Assembly: GCA_021787505.1 (NCBI GenBank)
Contig: JAJYLU010000159.1
Location: 1 to 5,597 of the forward strand
DNA length: 5,597 nt
Direction: 5' to 3'
Source of the DNA: Nitrospirota bacterium
GTDB taxonomy: Bacteria; Nitrospirota; Thermodesulfovibrionia; Thermodesulfovibrionales; UBA6898
Numbering within the stretch: position 1 is the stretch's first letter; every line of letters begins with the position of its first letter. Shown piece by piece: positions 1 to 5,255 of this stretch. The position numbers were made by a program, and so were the translations under genes. The notes beneath the pieces are model-generated. The model saw nothing but the letters and a program-made list of their open reading frames with translations, was not told the origin of the DNA and made no database searches.

Positions 1-195
1 GATAACGGCATTCATAACGGTCAAGGGACCGGGAGTGAGCTGCCCGATTGCGATAGCATCCAGAAATTCCTGATTGGTCAGCCAATGATAGTTCTCCACA
101 AACTCCTTCTGGAGCATCGGCAGCATCACAAAACCGCCTCCTATAGTGAGGGCGTTGATGACCATAAGTAACCAGCAGAGTTTTAGTAAAACCAT
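1..195 (-). CDS. chrA: Chromate (CHR) transporter, second half-protein, N-terminal fragment (runs off the left edge)
   Basis: The frame is open from an ATG at 195 to base 1, giving 65 codons with no stop; the 3' end lies outside the window. Residues 19-21 are the Gly-rich turn (GGG) and residues 51-57 read GQLTPGP, the hallmark of the CHR domain (Chromate_transp family). Between them is the usual stretch with QKEFVE and WLT. The preceding gene has the same motifs, so this is the second member of a short-chain CHR pair; such half-proteins are thought to work as a heterodimer in the inner membrane. Start choice: the ATG overlaps the upstream TGA (TGATG), and a strong AAGGAGG at 201-207 sits 5 bases ahead. 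Characterised relatives export chromate, but the substrate of most homologues is untested. Family assignment is firm; chromate specificity is inference. Confidence 0.9.
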   Translation of the reverse strand, partial: MVLLKLCWLLMVINALTIGGGFVMLPMLQKEFVENYHWLTNQEFLDAIAIGQLTPGPLTVMNAVI

Positions 196-740
196 CAAGT
201 CCTCCTTCCATATACGAGCAGACCTAAGATTCCGGAGGCCAGAATAAGGCCGATGGGATTTAGCTTGAACAATGCGAGCGCAAAAAAGGCTGTCAGGGCA
301 AACAGCGCAGCCTTGAGGTCCTTGATAGTGTTCTTTGACATCTTGAAAATGATTGAAAGAAGCAGCCCAACGACAGCCGCTCCGACGCCTTTCATGACCG
401 AGGTCAGCAGGACATTCCCCTTGCTCTTTACGTAGAAGACCGCAAGCAGTATAGCCAGCAGGGTACCCGTAAACGACTGCCCCGCGGTTGTGGCAAGCGC
501 TCCCTTTATCCTTTTCAGCCTGTATCCTATGCAGATACCGGTATTTACGATGGGCGGCCCCGGTGTCATCTGTCCTATCGCCACGCTCTCGACAAACTCT
601 TCATGAGTAAGCCATTTTTCCTTTTCCACGAGTTCCCTTTCAAAAAAGGCGAGCATCGAATATACGCCGCCAAAAGAGAAAGAACCTATTTTTAGAAACT
701 TCCAGAAAATATCTTTGACGGTTATCTTATCCTCTTTCAT
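195..740 (-). CDS. chrA: Chromate (CHR) transporter, first half-protein (short-chain CHR)
   Basis: A 181-residue hydrophobic protein, about half the length of classical two-domain ChrA (near 400 residues) and typical of one CHR domain. Signature motifs are FGG at 23-25 and GQMTPGPP at 56-63, followed by a conserved loop of the form NTG...GYR. Hydrophobic segments lie near residues 90-105, 113-133, 143-160 and 162-178, so it is an inner-membrane protein. It should pair with the gene directly downstream, which repeats the same motifs and starts inside this gene's stop codon. The ATG at 740 has a clear AAGGAGA at 746-752 with 5-base spacing, 17 bases after the LTxxQ-protein gene, so it belongs to the same operon as the sigma/anti-sigma genes. 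Family role is proton-driven chromate export or uptake of related oxyanions; the actual substrate is not shown by the sequence. Confidence 0.92.
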   Translation of the reverse strand: MKEDKITVKDIFWKFLKIGSFSFGGVYSMLAFFERELVEKEKWLTHEEFVESVAIGQMTPGPPIVNTGICIGYRLKRIKGALATTAGQSFTGTLLAILLAVFYVKSKGNVLLTSVMKGVGAAVVGLLLSIIFKMSKNTIKDLKAALFALTAFFALALFKLNPIGLILASGILGLLVYGRRT

Positions 741-757
741 TCTTGTCTCCTTGTCGT

Positions 758-1219
758 CTAACGCCCTTTCCCCGCGTTTCGAGTTGTCCCGGGTCGCTGT
801 TCTCCGTGGACACCGAGACCGCCTTTTTCAAACTCAGTACGGATTACGTCGTAGAATTGCCTTTTCTGCTCGGGGCTGAGAAGCTCTTTTTCCTGGAGGA
901 TATGGTCGATAACTTCTCTTTCCAATTGCGTCTGAAGCTTTGAAACATCCCTGCTTTTGCCCTCAATCGCCTGCATGTCCGGAGGTTCTGCAAAGAGCAG
1001 GTCGTTAAGTTCGAGCCTCCTTTGGCGCAGGGATTGCCGTATCCCCGCCACCCGAGGAAGGAAGTCTTTTCTTATTTCCTCAACTTGCGTCTTCTGCTCC
1101 TCGGTCAGCTTGATAAGATCAAGATAGCCTCTGATCGGCTTGCGGCGCACTCTCATAAACCGAATCGTCAGAAGTCCGATGACCGTCAGTGAAAGAAGTA
1201 TCAACAAAACATCCTTCAT
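758..1219 (-). CDS. Spy/CpxP-like LTxxQ protein with N-terminal membrane anchor (periplasmic metal/stress sensor candidate)
   Basis: A 153-residue protein. Residues 4-20 form one hydrophobic segment followed by Arg/Lys-rich residues 23-30, which looks more like an uncleaved anchor than a signal peptide with a clear cleavage site. The rest is charged and strongly helical, with two LTxxQ-type motifs: LTEEQ at 38-42 and LSPEQ at 114-118. This pattern defines the Spy/CpxP/CnrX-like group (Metal_resist or LTXXQ families), helical-hairpin proteins that act as periplasmic chaperones or metal sensors. There is no Cys and only two His (106, 138), so a CnrX-style metal site is not evident. The ATG overlaps the anti-sigma stop codon (ATGA), with GGGGGA at 1226-1231 as ribosome binding site 6 bases ahead. 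Operon position suggests it tunes the anti-sigma factor. Sensor function is inferred from context. Confidence 0.78.
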   Translation of the reverse strand: MKDVLLILLSLTVIGLLTIRFMRVRRKPIRGYLDLIKLTEEQKTQVEEIRKDFLPRVAGIRQSLRQRRLELNDLLFAEPPDMQAIEGKSRDVSKLQTQLEREVIDHILQEKELLSPEQKRQFYDVIRTEFEKGGLGVHGEQRPGTTRNAGKGR

Positions 1220-1644
1220 TCCAAATCCCCCACTATCAGCTCAAGATAAATGCTCGATAGGGACCCCGGAGGAAAGTCATCGAAGCTGCGCAGATATGCG
1301 TTAAATGGAGTCCATTTCCTGTCTGAGCTAGCCTCCAGCGGGTGGAAAACGAGGGAAAACGCCGAGCGCAGAACAGCAAGAGCAGGCGTAAGGATATGCC
1401 CTTTTACATAGGCGCAACGTTTCCATGCGGAAGCTCTGTGAACAGTTGCGGGTATAAATGAGCGTGAAGGGCTTTCATCGGTAAGTCCATCCATCAAGTC
1501 TATGACCTGCCGGAGGGAGCTTCCCTCCTGTGCGCACGCGGGACACTTATGGAGGTGGTCTTCAATTAATTTGCGCTCCGCGGCCGGTAGTTCGTTGTCT
1601 ATGTATGCCGACAGCTTGTTACGGATTTCCTTGCAGTTGCTCAT
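1216..1644 (-). CDS. Zinc-finger anti-sigma factor (zf-HC2/ZAS type)
   Basis: A 142-residue protein. The N-terminal 40 residues carry the zinc-binding anti-sigma domain: Cys4, then His30-x3-Cys34-x2-Cys37, with the usual acidic AYIDNELP segment between (residues 13-20). This domain normally wraps around its ECF sigma factor in the cytoplasm and blocks RNA polymerase binding. Residues 84-100 are hydrophobic but interrupted by Arg93, so a transmembrane helix is uncertain. The C-terminal 40 residues match nothing I recognise. The gene lies 51 bases after the sigma gene and overlaps the next start by ATGA. The start is the first ATG after an in-frame TAA nine bases upstream; the ribosome site is weak (AGG almost touching the ATG), which could keep its level below that of the sigma factor. 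The family call is strong; the signal it responds to is unknown. Confidence 0.88.
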   Translation of the reverse strand: MSNCKEIRNKLSAYIDNELPAAERKLIEDHLHKCPACAQEGSSLRQVIDLMDGLTDESPSRSFIPATVHRASAWKRCAYVKGHILTPALAVLRSAFSLVFHPLEASSDRKWTPFNAYLRSFDDFPPGSLSSIYLELIVGDLE

Positions 1645-1695
1645 ACCTGCTTAAACACGGGAAGCGAGAAAAACTTGCGGTCGGGATGCAAAAAA

Positions 1696-2256
1696 TTAGA
1701 GATAGGGGGTCAGTTGTTTTTTGAGCCCGTGGCGCGCCCTGTGAATAAGGGACTCGACGGCTGACATGGAGCATCCCATCATCTGGCCGATCTCACCGTA
1801 GGAGAATCCGCTATATTTGTGCAGGAGCAGCGCAACTCGCTGTTTTTCGGGAAGACTTTTCAGCGCCCTCATTAGGAGCGCGCTCAACTCGCGGCCTTCC
1901 GCCTCCTTTTCCGGTGTAAAGTACGTCGAAGCTAGTGCAACAAAACCCGCCTCATTCAGTTCAAAGATATCGACAGTGTTGCGATGTATCTTGTTATCTC
2001 TTAATTCATTGAGGCAGAGATTGGTGGCTATCTTGAAAAGCCACGTCTTGAAGGAAGAAAGTGGCCGGTACTCCTTCGCCGTCTTGAATACCCGTAGAAA
2101 CACCTCCTGCGCGATATCTTCTGATGCGGCCCTGTCCCCGGTGTACCTATAGATGTAATTGAGCAGAGGTTTCTGGTATTGCTCGACAATTTTCCGGAAT
2201 GCCGAGAGATCTCCTCTTGCAACCTCTGACATTATTTCCCACTCGGATTTATCCAT
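1696..2256 (-). CDS. ECF-type RNA polymerase sigma factor (sigma-70 family, RpoE-like)
   Basis: A 186-residue protein with the two-domain layout of ECF sigma factors. Sigma region 2 covers about residues 11-86: DIAQEVFLRVFK at 47-58 is the core-binding region 2.2, and FKTWLFKIATNLCLNELR at 69-86 is region 2.3/2.4, which melts and reads the -10 element. A short linker follows, then region 4 at about 124-180, with LPEKQRVALLLHKYSGFSY at 135-153 and the helix-turn-helix to about 177, which reads the -35 element. No extra C-terminal domain is present. The next gene encodes a zinc-finger anti-sigma factor, so this is a classic regulated pair. The start at 2256 is preferred over ATG 2232 because it keeps the full region 2.1 helix, although no good ribosome site precedes it. 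The gene probably opens its own transcription unit and is likely autoregulated. Confidence 0.93.
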   Translation of the reverse strand: MDKSEWEIMSEVARGDLSAFRKIVEQYQKPLLNYIYRYTGDRAASEDIAQEVFLRVFKTAKEYRPLSSFKTWLFKIATNLCLNELRDNKIHRNTVDIFELNEAGFVALASTYFTPEKEAEGRELSALLMRALKSLPEKQRVALLLHKYSGFSYGEIGQMMGCSMSAVESLIHRARHGLKKQLTPYL

Positions 2257-2272
2257 CGATATATGTATATCG
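2257..2272. repeat. Perfect 7+2+7 inverted repeat abutting the sigma-factor start codon
   Basis: The arms CGATATA (2257-2263) and TATATCG (2266-2272) are exact reverse complements around a central TG. The repeat ends on the base immediately before the ATG of the sigma gene. The position suits a repressor operator or a small mRNA hairpin hiding the translation start. Because the arms are AT-rich the hairpin would be weak, and chance is a real alternative. The repeat itself is directly visible; a function is inferred. Confidence 0.55.
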
Positions 2273-2300
2273 TATCAGAAAAAATTTCTTTTTACTGGTG
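2257..2300 (-). promoter_or_regulatory. AT-rich intergenic gap, probable promoter/operator region of the sigma-factor operon
   Basis: This 44-base gap between the SufB-like stop and the sigma start is the only AT-rich gap separating the two functional groups. Read on the minus strand it contains an A/T run, then TCTGA, then TATACAT close to the start codon. TCTGA resembles the -10 element of sigma-E-type promoters and TATACA resembles a sigma-70 -10 box, but neither has a convincing -35 partner at normal spacing. No Shine-Dalgarno sequence is visible. The region also holds the inverted repeat listed separately. A promoter here is inference from layout and composition; read-through from the hydrogenase/SUF genes is equally possible because no terminator is seen. 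Confidence 0.35.
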
Positions 2301-3236
2301 CTATTTCAGTATCCCCTTCACAATCACATCCACCGCTTCCTCCGGCGTCAGCCCGTGCGCCATGAGTGTCTCCATCTGGCGCTTGTCAACGCTGCCGATT
2401 GCCGCCTCATGGGTCACCTTTGCAAGCGGATTGGTGACATTCACAATAGGTATTGCCTTTGCTACGGCATTATCCTTCACGATTTCCATGCAGTCTACAT
2501 GCCCCCGCGCGCCTGCTGCGTTTCCCTCAGTGATACCTGTCACCTCTGCTTCAGCCTCATCTTCGAGGGCCACCCTTGTCTTGATCAGTCCTCTTGAATT
2601 TTCCCCTGCAAGCACAACTTTTTCTTTTATCTTTATGGCGTCATTCGCATGACCGAATACTCTCGCCGTGAGTTCAGTTACTGCATTTTCTCCCGCTTCA
2701 ACAGAGTAATCTATGTCGAGTTTGCCGACTCGCCCAGTGGTCAACGTAAAATCTGTGAAGTATCTGCCGTTCCTGGCGACTGTCACAACGGATTTCGGCA
2801 CAACCTCTATTCCCCCATAAAGGCCGTGGAAGTGGGTCTCCGAATACCTCATCTCCGCCCCTTCGCCTACCTCAACGACAGCATCCATGATATGTCTGAT
2901 CTTCTCTGCCTTTGGGAAAATGCAGTGAGCGATAAAATGCGCAGATGAGTCCTTTTCGAGTTTCACATCCATCTTTATCCTTTGAGTGCCTTTGTTGTGC
3001 AGGACCCCGAAGCAAAGATGCGCGGGATTCTTTATTCTTACTACTTCCTTAACTGTAACCCTGACGCTGATTCCTGTTAATGTCTCTTTCGCATCAACCT
3101 CCAGCCCCCCGACGCTTTTCATGCTCAGTAGTTTATGGCCGCTTGCCACAAGGTGCGCTATCTCATTGTTTTCAAGGATAGCTTTATCCCCTCCCGCCTC
3201 TCCGAACGCCTTCATCAATGCATCGAGATCAGACAT
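2301..3236 (-). CDS. sufB: SufB/SufD-family Fe-S cluster scaffold, short form (SmsB-like)
   Basis: A 311-residue cytosolic protein of the SufBD family, much shorter than E. coli SufB (495) or SufD (423) and matching the minimal SUF scaffold (SmsB) of methanogens and some anaerobes. The C-terminal half carries the family core. GHVDCMEIVKD at 245-255 aligns by eye with the segment around SufB Cys405, so Cys249 is the probable sulfur/cluster residue. VTHEAAIG at 274-281 aligns with SufB His433-Glu434 and SufD His360, giving His276 and Glu277. The C-terminal HGLTPEEAVDVIVKGIL is the SufC-contact region. A longer in-frame reading from 3329 lies inside the upstream gene and lacks family similarity. 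ATG 3236 has GGAGAGG at 3246-3252 and overlaps the SufC stop by 8 bases. With one scaffold gene, a B2C2 complex built on a homodimer is expected. Confidence 0.88.
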   Translation of the reverse strand: MSDLDALMKAFGEAGGDKAILENNEIAHLVASGHKLLSMKSVGGLEVDAKETLTGISVRVTVKEVVRIKNPAHLCFGVLHNKGTQRIKMDVKLEKDSSAHFIAHCIFPKAEKIRHIMDAVVEVGEGAEMRYSETHFHGLYGGIEVVPKSVVTVARNGRYFTDFTLTTGRVGKLDIDYSVEAGENAVTELTARVFGHANDAIKIKEKVVLAGENSRGLIKTRVALEDEAEAEVTGITEGNAAGARGHVDCMEIVKDNAVAKAIPIVNVTNPLAKVTHEAAIGSVDKRQMETLMAHGLTPEEAVDVIVKGILK

Positions 3237-3945
3237 AGGCGCATACCTCTCCGTCGCAGACAAGACATTTTCTTGCTTTATAATATTCGGCCACTTTCTC
3301 AGGGTCCCCTGAGCATACAACCCTGCCATTGCATATTTGAGACGCCTTGTCAGCGATTAAGACTATCTCCTCCCGGTGGGTAATCAGAAGTACCGATGCA
3401 CTATTGTTCTTGAACGCACTTATGACATTTACTATATCCTGAGTGGAAAGCATGTCGATCCCCGAGTCAGGCTCATCGAGGATGGCGAGCTTCGGACTTA
3501 AGGCAAGGATTGATGCAAGTTCGATCCTCTTCCTTTCTCCGCCGCTCAGGGACTTATCGACCATCCTGTGAAGATAAAGCTCGGAGTGAAGCCCAACCAT
3601 TTCAAGGTAATGGGCCGGATCGATGTTCTTGTCTTTGAGGACAAGATAATCTCTGACTGCTATCCCCTCAAACCTCACCGGCTCCTGCCAGGCCATGGTT
3701 ATACCGAGCTTTGCCCTCTCATGGATCTTAAGGCTGTTGATAAGCTCCCCGGCAAACATAATCTCGCCGGATGAAGGCCGGTATCCCTCACAGCCCATGA
3801 CCAGATAGGCGAGGGTGCTTTTGCCAGTGCCGTTCGTGCCCAGGAGAGCATGTACTTCACCCGTTCCTATGGAGAGCGACAGCCCGGAAAGTATCTCCTT
3901 GCCGGTTACCTTATAGGAAATGTCTTTCAGCTCAAGCAGCGTCAC
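3229..3945 (-). CDS. sufC: SufC-like ABC ATPase of the Fe-S assembly machinery (SmsC-like) with Cys-rich C-terminus
   Basis: A 238-residue cytosolic ATPase that powers Fe-S assembly by driving rearrangement of its SufB/SmsB partner; it is not a transporter subunit, as no permease gene is present. Walker A is GTNGTGKST at 36-44, the Q-loop is Gln87 in AWQEP, the ABC signature is LSGGE at 133-137, Walker B is LAILDE at 153-158 and the switch His is His190. LDEPDSGID at 156-164 and ERKRIELASIL after the signature are typical of SufC. The GTG at 3945 is chosen because it lies in the stop codon of the hydrogenase gene (GTGA overlap), follows a GGAG and starts directly at the first ABC strand. A longer reading from 4008 adds 21 unrelated residues. 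Odd feature: the last 12 residues hold Cys227, Cys230 and Cys235, not part of the usual ABC fold. Confidence 0.92.
   Translation of the reverse strand: MTLLELKDISYKVTGKEILSGLSLSIGTGEVHALLGTNGTGKSTLAYLVMGCEGYRPSSGEIMFAGELINSLKIHERAKLGITMAWQEPVRFEGIAVRDYLVLKDKNIDPAHYLEMVGLHSELYLHRMVDKSLSGGERKRIELASILALSPKLAILDEPDSGIDMLSTQDIVNVISAFKNNSASVLLITHREEIVLIADKASQICNGRVVCSGDPEKVAEYYKARKCLVCDGEVCAYV
3246..3252 (-). promoter_or_regulatory. Ribosome binding site fixing the SufB-like start
   Basis: GGAGAGG on the minus strand, 9 bases before ATG 3236 and inside the end of the SufC-like gene. It decides the start in favour of 3236 over the longer in-frame ATG at 3329, which would overlap the upstream gene by about 100 bases. 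Confidence 0.75.
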
Positions 3946-5255
3946 CTGACTCCATGAGGCGGCTTCTCTGTCTTTGTCTCTTCGGGAACCACGAGGTGAA
4001 CAGAGCACGAAATGCAGGGATCGTAACTTCTGACGATCTTTTCGCTTTCCTTCCTGAGAAAATCCACGGGCTTATCCAGATGGCTCCGTATGAAATCACG
4101 GAGTTCCCTCTCCATCTGTCCGAGATTCTGCGAGGTGGGGGGAATGAGCGTGCAGTTCTTCACATATCCGCTGTCGTCCAGTTCATACCGGTGGACGAGC
4201 ATCCCCCGGGGCGCCTCGGTTATCCATACTGCTTCTCCAGCCCGGGGCTTGAAATCGGCGCAGGACATCGGGGGAGCTTCATACTCTCGTATGATCCTCG
4301 TTGCCTCATGGAAGGCGTACGAAAGTTCTATTGATCTGGCGACGATTCCCATCCGGATGTTCGTTATCGGAAGGGATATGCCGCATTCCTTCATCCTTGC
4401 CCTGATCTCCGCAGGGAGTTTCTCATCATTGAGGTTGACTCTTGATATCGGTCCCACGAGATAGGGACTCCAAAGGCCGCCTTTCCGCATCTCCGAATGC
4501 AGGGCAGTGGAGTGCCAGACCTGGCTCTCCCTGACAACGTCGAGAAAACCTGACATCGATGTATCGACGCCTTTATTCGAAGCGACGTTCCCGTAATTCA
4601 TCGGATATTCCCAGGGAGCGCGCAGGGAAACGCACTCTACATCCATGCGATTCTCCCCGAACGACAGGCGTGCCGCGCGCCCTATCTCTCCCAGAGACTC
4701 CTCATATGCCTTTTGGAGGTCCGGGAGGACGGAGCGAAGCACTTTCTTTTCAGGTAGTTTGGAGAAACCCCCGACCTTCACCGACACGGGATGGATCGGC
4801 CTTCCGCCGATGATGGTCAAGATCCGGTTTCCGAGCTTCTTGAAGGACAACCCTTTCTTTGCGATGGGCAGATATTCTTTTTTCGACCAGGCGTTTTCAG
4901 TTCCATAGAAATCAGGCCCCTGAAGGAGGTAGATATGGAGAGAATGGCTTTCTATCCACTCCCCGCAGTACAGGAGTCTCCTCAATTGCCGGACCTGCTC
5001 CTCAACCTCGACGCCGAAAATACGTTCAACGGCATGGACCGCGCTCATCTGGTACGCCACCGGGCATATCCCGCATATCCGCGCGGTGAAATCGGCAACA
5101 TCCGAATAATGCCTGCCCTTGAGAAAAGATTCAAAAAACCGGGGGGCCTCAAAGACCGCCGCCCTCACTGTGACCTCACCGTCTTGTATCTCAGCGGTTA
5201 TCCCGACCTCTCCTTCAACCCTCGGAAGGTAATCAATCCTGAAAAGCCTTTTCAC
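3942..5255 (-). CDS. hydA: Cytosolic group 3 (3b-like) [NiFe]-hydrogenase large (alpha, catalytic) subunit
   Basis: A 437-residue catalytic subunit that holds the Ni-Fe site and interconverts H2 with protons and electrons. The N-terminal L1 motif RICGIC at 59-64 supplies Cys61 and Cys64; the C-terminal L2 motif DPCISC at 412-417 supplies Cys414 and Cys417. GGRPIHP at 150-156 and EAPRG at 347-351 are further family motifs. Length and motifs match the sulfhydrogenase/bifunctional alpha subunits (COG3259-like). Seventeen residues follow His420, fitting the C-terminal peptide removed by a maturation endopeptidase after nickel insertion. The residue usually His in L1 (RxCGxCxxxH) is Tyr68 here. 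The start is GTG, overlapping the small-subunit stop (GTGA), with GGGAGGG at 5262-5268. There is no signal peptide, so it is cytosolic. In group 3b enzymes electrons pass to NAD(P); that partner lies outside the window, so 3b versus 3c is not fully settled. Confidence 0.93.
   Translation of the reverse strand: MKRLFRIDYLPRVEGEVGITAEIQDGEVTVRAAVFEAPRFFESFLKGRHYSDVADFTARICGICPVAYQMSAVHAVERIFGVEVEEQVRQLRRLLYCGEWIESHSLHIYLLQGPDFYGTENAWSKKEYLPIAKKGLSFKKLGNRILTIIGGRPIHPVSVKVGGFSKLPEKKVLRSVLPDLQKAYEESLGEIGRAARLSFGENRMDVECVSLRAPWEYPMNYGNVASNKGVDTSMSGFLDVVRESQVWHSTALHSEMRKGGLWSPYLVGPISRVNLNDEKLPAEIRARMKECGISLPITNIRMGIVARSIELSYAFHEATRIIREYEAPPMSCADFKPRAGEAVWITEAPRGMLVHRYELDDSGYVKNCTLIPPTSQNLGQMERELRDFIRSHLDKPVDFLRKESEKIVRSYDPCISCSVHLVVPEETKTEKPPHGVR
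3950..3953 (-). promoter_or_regulatory. Short Shine-Dalgarno ahead of the SufC-like GTG start
   Basis: GGAG on the minus strand, 4 bases before GTG 3945. Spacing is short, and the start is embedded in the hydrogenase stop codon, so termination-reinitiation coupling probably contributes. It supports the GTG start over the one at 4008. Confidence 0.55.

Noticed and set aside
1645..1695. Small RNA or attenuator in the 51-base gap between sigma and anti-sigma genes
   Set aside because: Only an imperfect five-pair stem with one mismatch can be drawn; nothing supports a structured element.
2277..2293. AGAAA-TTT-TTTCT hairpin (minus strand) after the scaffold gene as a possible terminator
   Set aside because: The stem is only five A/T-rich pairs without a GC-rich core, too weak to call a terminator.
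2275..2303. Sigma-E-type autoregulatory promoter based on TCTGA in the gap
   Set aside because: No GAAC-like -35 element is found 16-17 bases upstream; a GAAA sequence is about 21 bases or more away, outside normal spacing.
2199..2652. Plus-strand open frames of about 130 codons over the sigma start and scaffold end
   Set aside because: They are antisense to well-supported genes, lack family features, and one simply crosses the AT-rich gap.
3229..3945. ABC transporter ATPase for an importer or exporter
   Set aside because: No permease or binding-protein gene is adjacent, and the DEPDSGID signature plus the SufB-like neighbour identify it as SufC-type.
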